NCBI RefSeq assembly: GCF_003112675.1
Contig: NZ_BFAY01000001.1
Span: forward strand, 100,398-164,397
DNA length: 64,000 nucleotides
Origin: Leptospira johnsonii
Lineage (GTDB): Bacteria; Spirochaetota; Leptospiria; Leptospirales; Leptospiraceae
Reading direction: 5' to 3'
The notes under the pieces are model-generated. The model saw only the letters and a list, made by a program, of their open reading frames with translations. It did not search any database and was not told the DNA's origin. This document shows positions 45,479-53,525 of this stretch, in pieces (the stretch's first letter is position 1; each line of letters opens with the position of its first letter). A program made the translations under genes and the position numbers.

Positions 45479-46759
45479 ATGCATATATCGGTATCAAATA
45501 CAGAATGGCCTGAAATAACTTTAAGGCATCCGGACTTCGAAGGTAAAAAACAGGATCGAAAACCGGATACGGAAGTACTTCGACTCAAAACTAAAATTTT
45601 AGATCATTATAGCGGAAGTATCCTGACACATTTGAGACCTTCTCATTGTTTCAGATCGGACCTATTCGGAAGATTCGTATTCCATTCTCCTCGTTTGGAC
45701 TGGATCAGAGAAGACGGGATCACGGAAAGAGAAGAGAAACTTTTGCGCTTATTCTTCCAAGAGTTGTTGGATGAGTTGAAAGGGAATTTAGTTTGGGACC
45801 CTGAATTATTCTTTTTATGTTCCGCGTTCTTACTATGTGAAGATAGGATCCGAGATTACCAAGAATTGGTATATTCTTTCGGAGAAGATCTGAAAGAAGC
45901 AAAAGAAGGAAGAAGATTATTATACTTCATAGACGCTATTCAGGAATCCGAAAGTTTTCTGAAAGAAGGTCTGGAAAGAAAAGAAAAAATCGCATATAAC
46001 CATAAACTACAAGGATTAAGCCAAGAAGAGCAGAATGAATTGTTCGATCTGGTAATTTCTTCCCAAGAACCTGATCTGGCCGGACTTGCCTATTTCTATT
46101 TCAAGGATAAGAAAGAAGGGATCCGAAACATAAAAGTTTTGGACGTAAGCATTGCGAGAAGAATAGAAGAATTTTCCAGAACGGAAGCTGACTTTTTCCT
46201 GGATCAATATTCTCTCAGACATACCATCCTTGACAGATTCTTTTTAGTTAAAAAATGCAAACCAAGAGACTTTGTATTCGAATGGATCTCGGAAGAAAAA
46301 AAGAAAAACGGAAGAGAAGAGTTAAAAGAAACTCTACGTGATTCCATCCAAGAAGGAAGCGACGATTCTTTATTCGAACGTTATAAGATCCTGAAAGAAC
46401 AAGGTATGTCCTATACTCTCAGGCCGTTCGAACTTTTGGTACTTTGGAATTCTACCTTGGCAGGAGAATTAGATTCCGAAATGATCTCAGTCCGCTCCCA
46501 AACCCCGGGTTCTTATCTGACCCAAAGAGCGATCGCAGTACAAGAATTTAAGGACAGAAAGTTCGAAACATTTAGAGAGAGGTTAGTATTAACCGGAAGA
46601 TTCCAATATTCTCCCGAAATGGTTTATTTAAAAGCGATCTCTCTTTTGGAAACCGGACCGGTGGAAGAGGGAGTCCAACTTATGGAATCCTTGGTCCATA
46701 AATTTCCGCAGTCCGATTTTTTAAGATTGGTTTTGGATCGGTATAAGGGGAAGAGTTGA
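45479..46759 (+). CDS. Hypothetical protein
   Basis: This 426-residue cytosolic protein has no signal or membrane segment and a high content of Glu, Arg and Leu, mostly helical. The start has an AGGAG ribosome binding site at ideal spacing. Around residues 185-220 there is a FIST-free helical region; the last 60 residues (RFQYSPEMVYLKAISLLETG, then PVEEGVQLMESLVHKFPQSD) look like one TPR-type repeat. I recognise no catalytic motif. A clear terminator overlaps its stop codon. Being divergent from the lytic transglycosylase, it may share regulation with it. Confidence 0.7.
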   Translation: MHISVSNTEWPEITLRHPDFEGKKQDRKPDTEVLRLKTKILDHYSGSILTHLRPSHCFRSDLFGRFVFHSPRLDWIREDGITEREEKLLRLFFQELLDELKGNLVWDPELFFLCSAFLLCEDRIRDYQELVYSFGEDLKEAKEGRRLLYFIDAIQESESFLKEGLERKEKIAYNHKLQGLSQEEQNELFDLVISSQEPDLAGLAYFYFKDKKEGIRNIKVLDVSIARRIEEFSRTEADFFLDQYSLRHTILDRFFLVKKCKPRDFVFEWISEEKKKNGREELKETLRDSIQEGSDDSLFERYKILKEQGMSYTLRPFELLVLWNSTLAGELDSEMISVRSQTPGSYLTQRAIAVQEFKDRKFETFRERLVLTGRFQYSPEMVYLKAISLLETGPVEEGVQLMESLVHKFPQSDFLRLVLDRYKGKS

Positions 46760-46780
46760 ACCCGGACGATGCCGGGTTTT
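46759..46780 (+). terminator. Intrinsic terminator
   Basis: AACCCGG (46759-46765) and CCGGGTT (46772-46778) form a seven-pair stem with an ACGATG loop, continuing into TT. It begins in the stop codon of the preceding gene, between convergent genes. Confidence 0.75.
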
Positions 46781-46798
46781 AAGAGGAAAAGTTAATTT

Positions 46799-48178
46799 TT
46801 ATAAAGATATAATCTTTCCTTTAGAATCGTAAGTAACATTTGAAATTACAGTTCCAAAATACACTCCTTCGCTTCCTCCGTAAGTGATGCCAATTGGAAA
46901 GTAAGTGGTTCCGCTTGTCCCAAACCGGTTAGTAGAAATTTTCGTACCGTTGGGCTGATAAATAGTAACAAACGCATCTGCATTTCCGATTTTAGGAACT
47001 GAATCAAAGGAAACTGTGCTAGTTCTACCTAAAATATAAATTTGTCCGGACGGTCCGACTGTGATTCCCCCGGATGCCGCACCTGCACTGCCGGAAAGTT
47101 CTCCTAATGTTCTCGTCCATTGTTTAGTTCCGGAAGAATTGTATTTCATCGTAAAAATATTTTCAAATCCCGGTCCAGATTGTCCGTCAATATCTCCTTG
47201 AATACTTGAGTCACCCACTAAATAAATATTTCCTGAAGAGTCTGTCGTGATCCCTCTCGGATATAGTGATCCGACTTGTCCTACCATATTTGTATAAGAT
47301 GATAATCTAACCCATTGAAGAGCGAGGTTTGAGTTGTATTTTGTTACGAATAGATTTGTCGAGACGGAAGAAGTCTCTCCTTCTAGGGTGTAACCTGTCA
47401 ATCCAGCCAAATAGAGATTTCCGTTCGAGTCGATTGTAACAGAATAAGGAACGGTAGAAGTTCCCGCATTGCCCAAACGGACAGTGGTACTTAGGTCGCC
47501 ATCTGGTTCTATCTTTTGGATAAAAACATCATTTAATCCTGTTGCAGCTTGGCCATTGATTGCGGCTCCTGTAGATCCTACCCAATAAATATTGCCGGAA
47601 GGATCCAGAGCGATGTTTGTTTTACTGAAAACTTCCGGAAAAATTTTAATCCATAATACGGCGCCGTTCGAATCTAATTTGCCTATGAATGTACAGGATC
47701 CGGAACAAGTTTTTCCTTCTAAATTTCCATTGGTTAAGCCGGAAACATATACATTCCCATTTGAATCTGCGAAAACATTACTAGTGGTTCCTCCGTTTCC
47801 GGCTGGATCATCCAAAACGATTGTCCATTCTTTACATAGATAATTCGATCTATATTTGATCACGAATGGGTTTTTGTAAGAATTGACCGAATTCCCACCT
47901 AAGTCATTAGTCGATTCGCCTGTAAGATAGAGATTTCCGGAAAAGTCTTTGGAAATTGCTTCCGGGTCTGTATCATCTGTTCCGATTAGATCTGCAATAG
48001 TTCCATTAGAACAATTACTACTGCCTCCTCCTCCTGTTCCTGGATTTTCTCCTGAATCGGTTCCACCGGAAATAAATGGAAGTAACGAGGTAACCCCAGC
48101 TGATGAGGACGAAGACTCGCAAGAAATAAAAAGACTTAGTATTATAGAAAGAGAGAATAATATTTTAAAAATGTTCAT
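46799..48178 (-). CDS. SBBP-repeat beta-propeller lipoprotein
   Basis: This 459-residue predicted lipoprotein has a signal ILFSLSIILSLFISC with C20 as the lipidation site and a Ser/Gly-rich linker (ESSSSSAGVTS, then GGTDSGENPGTGGGGSS). The rest is made of about seven repeats of the SBBP/NHL type, each with D(S/P)(S/N)GN(I/L)Y(L/V)xG followed by FVTKYNSN or FIGKLDSNG and a W strand. Such propellers are common surface or secreted proteins in Leptospira. I infer extracellular exposure; no ligand is evident. It shares an intergenic terminator with the convergent gene. Confidence 0.82.
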   Translation of the reverse strand: MNIFKILFSLSIILSLFISCESSSSSAGVTSLLPFISGGTDSGENPGTGGGGSSNCSNGTIADLIGTDDTDPEAISKDFSGNLYLTGESTNDLGGNSVNSYKNPFVIKYRSNYLCKEWTIVLDDPAGNGGTTSNVFADSNGNVYVSGLTNGNLEGKTCSGSCTFIGKLDSNGAVLWIKIFPEVFSKTNIALDPSGNIYWVGSTGAAINGQAATGLNDVFIQKIEPDGDLSTTVRLGNAGTSTVPYSVTIDSNGNLYLAGLTGYTLEGETSSVSTNLFVTKYNSNLALQWVRLSSYTNMVGQVGSLYPRGITTDSSGNIYLVGDSSIQGDIDGQSGPGFENIFTMKYNSSGTKQWTRTLGELSGSAGAASGGITVGPSGQIYILGRTSTVSFDSVPKIGNADAFVTIYQPNGTKISTNRFGTSGTTYFPIGITYGGSEGVYFGTVISNVTYDSKGKIISL

Positions 48179-48532
48179 AGTTATACTTTTTATTCAAGGA
48201 TTTTTGGATCGAGACAGGTGAACAGTATTTTTATGCAAGAAGAATAACGTTTTTATTCAGAACGATCTAAGTTGAGTTTCTGGTATCCAAAAATGGATAA
48301 AGACCTTACTTTCTCTAATTTGATATAGAAAAACATGAAACATAAAAGTAATATGCTTAAGGGATATATATCTTTATCGGATATCCGACTTGTAAGAGTT
48401 TGTGAAAGCATTTTCAAAGGAGGACATACCTCTTTAAAATTCGAAATTTTCCTCCAAATAGGTTAAAAATTCGAAATAGAATTTCCTTGCCTTAGAATTG
48501 TACTCCTTCTAAAATTTGCCCTAAGAACCCCC
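48179..48532. other. Intergenic region with structured AT-rich sequence
   Basis: No gene is visible in these 354 bases. The left part is the divergent upstream region of the SBBP lipoprotein. At 48416-48450, AAAGGAGG could pair with a following CCTCTTT or with CCTCC beyond the near-palindrome AAAATTCGAAATTTT. A second copy of AAAATTCGAAAT follows at about 48466. The right end carries the promoter at 48487-48515. Confidence 0.45.
48487..48515 (+). promoter_or_regulatory. Sigma70-type promoter
   Basis: TTGCCT (48487-48492) and TAAAAT (48510-48515) are separated by exactly 17 bases. The start site would be about ten bases ahead of the ATG at 48533, so the leader is very short and has no ribosome binding site. 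Confidence 0.5.
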
Positions 48533-49303
48533 ATGGCCATCACCCAAGAACAGATCCTGGAACTACAAAGACATCAGAAGATGATCCAACAATTGGAGAA
48601 GATCCAAAGATTATCTAAAAATGACGAACAGAAGTATAGAGTTTCCAGGGATCTGGAAAAATATCGAAATCGGATGAGGGAAATTTCTCCGGAAGGAATT
48701 CCGGATAACCTCGAAACTGCTGCAGAGCAGATCCGCATGTTCCGTGAGAATCCGGACGCCGCGGGAAGGATCTTGGCCAAGTTTCCGATCATGAAAATTT
48801 CTCCCAATTCGAACGATACAGAGGTGAATCAGATCGGCACCTGGATCAATGTATTGGATCGGGAATATCTTCCTATATTAAACGAAACTCATATTCGTTT
48901 CGACTTCTCTCATGGGAATGAGAAAGACGGAGTGGTAAAACATATGGAAAATATCCGCCGGAACATCAAGGTTTTGACGGAGACGATCGAAGAATACCAG
49001 GCCGCTGAAAAACAGGATTTCAGAGAGCAGCTGAGCCGGATGAAAAATAAACAGACCCGTATTTTTATCGCGGAAGCTTTTGAAATGTTCCAAAAGTTTA
49101 ATGAATTCCTTTCTAAGGTTTTGGGTGAGTTCAAAGCGGGAGGGGGAGTGATCATGAACATTGAAGATCGGATCGTTTTCAATTCTCGTTTTGAGAAGGC
49201 GACTGAGTTGGAAGGTAAATCCATTCCGGAAGCTTTGGAAGAATTCAGGGAATTCACCGCGGAAGTTTTGGATCGCATCAACGTTCCGAATATCAAACAT
49301 TAA
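48533..49303 (+). CDS. Coiled-coil hypothetical protein
   Basis: This 256-residue soluble protein opens with a long amphipathic helix (EQILELQRHQKMIQQLEKIQ, then YRVSRDLEKYRNRMREIS) and continues with helical segments up to a C-terminal globular part (VIMNIEDRIVFNSRFEKATE). It has no cysteines. It resembles a structural or adaptor protein rather than an enzyme. The next gene, 210 bases downstream on the same strand, is a bactofilin, so a role in cell shape or scaffold assembly is possible but unproven. I do not recognise a named family. Confidence 0.7.
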   Translation: MAITQEQILELQRHQKMIQQLEKIQRLSKNDEQKYRVSRDLEKYRNRMREISPEGIPDNLETAAEQIRMFRENPDAAGRILAKFPIMKISPNSNDTEVNQIGTWINVLDREYLPILNETHIRFDFSHGNEKDGVVKHMENIRRNIKVLTETIEEYQAAEKQDFREQLSRMKNKQTRIFIAEAFEMFQKFNEFLSKVLGEFKAGGGVIMNIEDRIVFNSRFEKATELEGKSIPEALEEFREFTAEVLDRINVPNIKH

Positions 49304-49513
49304 GATCCGGTCGACGGCTTTTCAGGCAGTTTTTCTGAGATCAGGGAGATTTCAGAAGGATTCTGGGACCGAAGTTCCTACAAATTACTATAGTCCGAGA
49401 CCCGAGTAAAAACCGTATCGAAACTAAAAAATTCCTTTTCCTATGCCCAGGGGGCCGTTTAGCTTGTGTTTACACCGGATCTATTCGATCCGAGTCTATA
49501 GGATTCAGAATTC

Positions 49514-49957
49514 ATGGCACTTGTTAAGAACTCCTCCGAAGTTACAAACTCCACAATCGGCGAAAATTCCTACTTTAACGGAAAATTCTTCATCAATGGA
49601 TCCTTAAAGATTGATGGAAAGTTCGAAGGAAAATCTCTTCAAGCGGAGCAATTGTATATCGGAGCATCCGGTAAGGTCCGCACGAATATCACTGCTGCCA
49701 GCGTTATTATAGAAGGTATCGTAATCGGAAATATCACCGCTCGTAACAGAGTGATGCTTCTTCCTACTTCCAGAATTTTGGGAGATATCCGCACTCCGGA
49801 ATTGATCATCCAAAACGGAGTGGTATTAGAAGGACGTTGTATTATTTCCAGCGACCTGAAACATTCCAACAAAGATCATATCGAATTGGAATACGCTAAG
49901 GACTCCTTAACCTTAGAAAGACTTTTCGGTAAACAAACCGCAGCTAAGGAAGCTTAA
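49514..49957 (+). CDS. Bactofilin family protein
   Basis: This is a 147-residue cytoskeletal polymer-forming protein. The central region is a run of short beta-strand repeats typical of the bactofilin right-handed beta-helix: GKFFINGSLKIDGKFEGKSL, YIGASGKVRTNITAASVIIE, GIVIGNITARNRVMLLPTSR and ILGDIRTPELIIQNGVVLEG. Short disordered tails flank it. Bactofilins polymerise without nucleotide and scaffold peptidoglycan enzymes, and in spirochaetes they affect helical shape. An AGGATTC sequence precedes the ATG. pdxA starts 18 bases downstream. Confidence 0.9.
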   Translation: MALVKNSSEVTNSTIGENSYFNGKFFINGSLKIDGKFEGKSLQAEQLYIGASGKVRTNITAASVIIEGIVIGNITARNRVMLLPTSRILGDIRTPELIIQNGVVLEGRCIISSDLKHSNKDHIELEYAKDSLTLERLFGKQTAAKEA

Positions 49958-49975
49958 TCTTCCCGTTTACAGGCC

Positions 49976-50950
49976 GTGATTCCCATCCTCATCACAGAAG
50001 GAGATCCCTGCGGAATCGGGCCTGAAATTCTTCAAATGTCTGGGGAGAAGTTAAAAACTTTCTCCCGACAAAGACAGATCCTACTCATCAGTTCTAATTC
50101 TTTCCTTTCTTATCCTGGTTGGCAGGAAATCAAAGATCCATTTTCACTTTCTTCTCCCGGGCTTTATCTTTGGAGAACCAATTCACTTTCTTCTTCCGAA
50201 CAAAAATCTTTGGTGATCGGTAAACCTGGTCCATCTTCCGGAAAAGCTGCGTTTGCAAGTTTAGAAGAAGCTATCCGCATCCAAAAGAAAATCGGCGGTA
50301 ACCTGATCACTCTTCCTCTGAGTAAAGAATGGGTGATTAAGGCCGGTGTGAAAAAGTTCACAGGTCATACGGAATATCTGGCGGAAGCTTATAAGAAAAA
50401 AACCTATATGCTCATGGCAGGAAAAGAACTGAATGTTCTTCCTTTAACCACTCATGTTCCTTTGAAGAAGGTGCCTTTTTACTTGAAAAAGATCCACCTG
50501 TCCAGTTTCATTTCTGCAGTTCGTTCTGCCCCTATCTCTAAAGGAAAAATTGCATTCTTAGGTTTGAACCCTCATGCAGGAGAAGGTGGAAAGGTCGGCG
50601 ACGAAGAGAAGAAGATCCTAATGCCGATCATTTCTAAAATGAGAAAGGCCGGGTTAGACGTCACAGATCCTATCTCCGCAGACGGTGCGTTCAGCGAAAC
50701 TTCCAGAGCAAAATATTCTCTATTTTTGGCATGTTATCATGACCAGGGGCTCATCCCATTCAAGATGGGGGAGGGAAAATTCGGCGTGAATGTAACTTTG
50801 GGACTGGATTTTATCCGGGTTTCTCCGGACCATGGGACTGCTTTTGATATCGCAGGTCTCGGAAAAGCAGATCCGGAGAGTTTTCTGCAATGTTTAGAGT
50901 GGGTGTCTAAGCCGGTTTCTGCCGAGAATGATCTTAGGAGATCTTATTGA
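49976..50950 (+). CDS. pdxA: 4-hydroxythreonine-4-phosphate dehydrogenase
   Basis: This NAD-dependent, divalent-metal enzyme of de novo pyridoxal-phosphate synthesis (DXP-dependent route) has 324 residues and starts with GTG. It carries ITEGDPCGIGPEI (residues 6-18), where most homologues have GDPAGIGPE. The metal and substrate regions are also present: FTGHTEYLAEAY, LNPHAGEGGKVGDEE and CYHDQGLIPFKMGEGKFGVN, with TLGLDFIRVSPDHGTAFDIA at the end. The product is unstable and is taken on by PdxJ, not present here. Its stop overlaps the start of the next membrane gene (TGATG). Confidence 0.93.
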   Translation: MIPILITEGDPCGIGPEILQMSGEKLKTFSRQRQILLISSNSFLSYPGWQEIKDPFSLSSPGLYLWRTNSLSSSEQKSLVIGKPGPSSGKAAFASLEEAIRIQKKIGGNLITLPLSKEWVIKAGVKKFTGHTEYLAEAYKKKTYMLMAGKELNVLPLTTHVPLKKVPFYLKKIHLSSFISAVRSAPISKGKIAFLGLNPHAGEGGKVGDEEKKILMPIISKMRKAGLDVTDPISADGAFSETSRAKYSLFLACYHDQGLIPFKMGEGKFGVNVTLGLDFIRVSPDHGTAFDIAGLGKADPESFLQCLEWVSKPVSAENDLRRSY

Positions 50951-51414
50951 TGTTTCTCGCCCAGTCAGGTTCCTTATTGCAGCAGATCGTATTTCCCATC
51001 TTTTTGATTTGGTTCGTGGGTTTGACTTTGGTACTGATCCGAAACGATATAGAGATCATTTGGAAGATCGCTACGTTTTTCGTTTTTGTGTTTTACTTCT
51101 TCCAATTTTTTCCAGAGCTAAAAGAGGCTTATGAAAGATTATCCAAATCGTATCCTTCCGAGATCTTAAGCTGGCTCTATGGGGTCCCAAGAGCGATTTA
51201 CTTTTTCCTATTATTCCTCTGGCCGATTGCAGTGATTCGTATGTATTATACAGCTTCTCCGGTTTTGGCAAATATGACTGCGAGAACTCTCGTAGCGGCT
51301 ACCTTGGCGTATTGGATCTTCTTTTTGGTGTATCATCAATTCACAGGGCAGATCGATGAGTTCTTGAAGACAAAGTTTATTGAGTGGATTACGATCGTTC
51401 CGACCGGGAAATGA
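50950..51414 (+). CDS. Small multi-pass membrane protein
   Basis: This is a 154-residue protein with four predicted transmembrane helices (about 10-28, 36-52, 78-98 and 110-128) and a charged central loop (FPELKEAYERLSKSYPSEIL). Its ATG overlaps the pdxA stop by one base, so it is translationally coupled to pdxA. I recognise no family. The stop TGA is immediately followed by the remnant of a convergent ArsR-rhodanese gene, so the gene's own 3' end borders a rearrangement but appears complete. Confidence 0.7.
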   Translation: MFLAQSGSLLQQIVFPIFLIWFVGLTLVLIRNDIEIIWKIATFFVFVFYFFQFFPELKEAYERLSKSYPSEILSWLYGVPRAIYFFLLFLWPIAVIRMYYTASPVLANMTARTLVAATLAYWIFFLVYHQFTGQIDEFLKTKFIEWITIVPTGK

Positions 51415-51702
51415 TCCCTCCTTTTCGGGCCTCACGTCGATCAGTATAGTATCCTTGGTTAATACTCGCTTTATAAATTCTTTGCCTGCGGAAGAGATAG
51501 TATCGAAGATTTGGATACCTGCTTCTTCAATTTGATAAAAAATACTTCTGCCTTCTCTTCTGTCCCGAACTAGTCGTGCCTCTTTTAATACCTGTAAATG
51601 ATGTGAGGTAGAGGCAATACTCATTCCTAACTCTTTTGATAGAATGTCGACATTCTTCTCTGCTTGGACCAAAAGATCTAATAGTTCTCTCCTTTTAGGT
51701 TT
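51415..51702 (-). pseudogene. Remnant of an ArsR-rhodanese regulator
   Basis: On the minus strand, KRRELLDLLVQAEKNVDILS, then ELGMSIASTSHHLQVLKEAR and REGRSIFYQI give a good ArsR-type winged HTH. It is followed by TKDTILIDVRPEKE, the first strand of a rhodanese domain, the known ArsR-rhodanese fusion architecture. The protein has no start codon of its own upstream: the N-terminal 15-20 residues are lost where the frame runs into the opposite-strand methyltransferase. The rhodanese domain is cut at about 51415, where the frame enters the neighbouring membrane gene, so its catalytic Cys loop is missing. Both ends are therefore truncated. Confidence 0.7.
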
Positions 51703-52033
51703 GGATCATGTTCATCCCATCCTAAAAGATATTATAGAAGAAGGTACTTCTTTTCCAGAAGACTTCGTAGACTATGTCATGATCTTCAACTTACTTCACT
51801 ATGAAGATCCTGTTTCTATTTTAAAAGAAGCGATTCGTATCTTAAAGCCGGGACGGGTAGCGGGACTTGTACATTGGAATTACGATCCCAATACTCCTCG
51901 GGGGCCAAAGATGGAGATCCGCCCTAAGCCGGAAGAGATACATAGATGGGCAATCGAAGCAGGGTTTAAAATCGGGTCTGAAAAACCTATTGATCTCCCG
52001 CCTTATCATTATGGATTTATTGCTAAAAAGTAA
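51698..52033 (+). pseudogene. C-terminal remnant of a class I methyltransferase
   Basis: About 112 residues are preserved: the motif around EEGTSFPEDFVDYVMIFNLL, then HYEDPVSILKEAIRILKPGR and a long C-terminal end. This is the second half of a UbiE/Methyltransf_11-type SAM-dependent enzyme. The SAM-binding glycine loop and first half are absent; upstream sequence belongs to the antisense ArsR remnant. An ATG at 51644 in the same frame could start translation but would add residues encoded by the ArsR antisense strand. I read it as a truncated gene. Confidence 0.65.
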
Positions 52034-52089
52034 TGGTAGTCTGATTTACACTTGAACTCAATTCAGGGGTCCATCTTGAATAGACCATA

Positions 52090-52419
52090 ATGGGAATTAC
52101 CAAGACAGAGTTATTTAATAAGCGGCAGAATAAGATCGCCTCTTATGCGAAAGCCTTAGGGCATCCTGCCCGTATTGCGATCTTGGAATCTATTCTCAAA
52201 AGAAAAGCCTGCATTTGCGGAGACTTGGTCGAAGAGCTTGGATTAGCTCAGGCAACGATCTCACAGCACCTAAAAGCCTTAAAGGATGTGGGTATTTTGC
52301 AAGGGACCATTGACGGCCCTTCTATCTGTTATTGTATCAATAAAAAAACTTGGGAAGAGATCGGTGGCTATTTTGCTCCTTTTCTTTCTCAGATCCCAGA
52401 AAGCGGAAATTCCTGCTAA
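52090..52419 (+). CDS. arsR: ArsR-family metalloregulator
   Basis: This is a 109-residue repressor expected to leave DNA upon binding As(III) or Sb(III). The winged HTH spans about 20-90, with LVEELGLAQATISQHLKALK as the recognition region. Candidate thiolate ligands are C41 and C43 (KACICGDL) at the start of the DNA-binding helix, in the place of the ELCVCDL motif of E. coli ArsR, plus C80, C82 and C109. An ATTCA/TGAAT half-site pair (52061-52065 and 52077-52081) lies just ahead of the ATG and may be its own operator. It heads the arsR-ACR3-arsC-ATP-grasp gene set. Confidence 0.9.
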   Translation: MGITKTELFNKRQNKIASYAKALGHPARIAILESILKRKACICGDLVEELGLAQATISQHLKALKDVGILQGTIDGPSICYCINKKTWEEIGGYFAPFLSQIPESGNSC

Positions 52420-52425
52420 AACCGC

Positions 52426-52465
52426 TTGACATTAATCGTAATATTGCGATTTAACGATTAATGTC
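52426..52465 (+). promoter_or_regulatory. ACR3 promoter/operator palindrome overlapping the start codon
   Basis: GACATTAATCGT (52428-52439) and ACGATTAATGTC (52454-52465) form a perfect 12-bp inverted repeat. Nested inside, AATCG-TAATATTG-CGATT (52434-52451) is an 18-bp palindrome with one mismatched pair. A TTGACA -35 box (52426-52431) overlaps the left arm and ATTTAA (52449-52454) sits at -10 spacing. The ACR3 ATG (52461-52463) is in the right arm and has no ribosome binding site. Confidence 0.65.
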
Positions 52466-53525
52466 TTCAGAAACCGTTCCTGAAAAAAGATTATCGTTTA
52501 TAGATAAATTTCTTACAGTTTGGATCTTTATAGCTATGGGGATAGGGATCTGCCTTTCTATTTGGCTCCCCGGTTTTGTATCTTGGATCAGAAGTTCTGA
52601 GTTCGAGGGCACAAATATCCCGATCGCAATCGGGCTCATTTTTATGATGGTTCCTCCTTTGGCTAAAGTCAATTTTGCCCGAATCCCTAAGGCCTTCGGA
52701 CGGATGGACCTGATCCTGTATTCTCTATTTTTAAATTGGGTCATCGGGCCTTTGTTGATGTTCGGATTGGCCTTTCTTTTCTTTCCGGAAAATCCGGAAT
52801 ATCGGGTCGGATTGATCCTGATCGGTATCGCTCGTTGTATCGCAATGGTCTTAGTATGGAACGATCTTGCGGATGGAGATCGGGAAGTCGCCGCAGGTCT
52901 TGTCGCATTGAACAGTATCTTTCAGCTTCTTTTTTACGGAGGCTTGGCTTATTTTTTTGTGAGTGTTCTACCGGGGACATTCGGATTTACGAACTCTTCC
53001 ATCCATGTTCGTTATTGGGATATTGCATACAGTGTTTTAATTTATTTAGGAATTCCATTTTTATTAGGTTGGGGAATTAGAACATTAAGCTTTCGTTTTA
53101 AAGGAGAAGAATGGACTACTAAGAAATTATTACCGTTCATTTCTCCCGTAACTCTGATCTTTTTACTTTTGACGATCATATTCATCTTTAGTATGAAAGG
53201 GGATTCTCTTATAAATATCCCTTTGGATGTTCTTAAAATATCCGCTCCTTTATTGATATATTTTATTTTCATGTTCTTCCTCAGTTTTGGACTAGGAATT
53301 CTGACGAAGGCGGATTATCCTAGGAACGTAGCTGTTTCTTTTACTGCTGCGGGTAACAATTTTGAATTAGCGATTGCCGTTGCGATCGGCACCTTTGGGA
53401 TCGCATCCGGACAGGCATTCGTAGGGATTGTAGGACCTCTTGTGGAAATTCCGGTCCTCGTTCTTTTAGTGGAGATCGCGAAAATATTCAGACAGAAATT
53501 TTATCTAAAAGGTAAGACTGAGTGA
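52461..53525 (+). CDS. arsB: ACR3-family arsenite efflux permease
   Basis: This 354-residue inner-membrane carrier exports As(OH)3 using the proton motive force. About ten transmembrane helices are visible. Family signatures include VPPLAKVNFARIPKAF, the conserved helix GIARCIAMVLVWNDLADGDR with the functional cysteine, GLVALNSIFQLLFYGGLAYF, and NVAVSFTAAGNNFELAIAVA near the end. That identifies it as ACR3 (BASS superfamily) rather than the unrelated E. coli ArsB. The start codon lies within an operator-like palindrome. Its stop overlaps the GTG start of the arsenate reductase (GTGA). Confidence 0.92.
   Translation: MSSETVPEKRLSFIDKFLTVWIFIAMGIGICLSIWLPGFVSWIRSSEFEGTNIPIAIGLIFMMVPPLAKVNFARIPKAFGRMDLILYSLFLNWVIGPLLMFGLAFLFFPENPEYRVGLILIGIARCIAMVLVWNDLADGDREVAAGLVALNSIFQLLFYGGLAYFFVSVLPGTFGFTNSSIHVRYWDIAYSVLIYLGIPFLLGWGIRTLSFRFKGEEWTTKKLLPFISPVTLIFLLLTIIFIFSMKGDSLINIPLDVLKISAPLLIYFIFMFFLSFGLGILTKADYPRNVAVSFTAAGNNFELAIAVAIGTFGIASGQAFVGIVGPLVEIPVLVLLVEIAKIFRQKFYLKGKTE

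Noticed and set aside
51211..51414. C-terminal extension of the ArsR-rhodanese frame into the membrane protein gene
   Set aside because: Beyond about 51415 the minus-strand residues are antisense to a coherent four-helix membrane protein, so they are not native rhodanese sequence.
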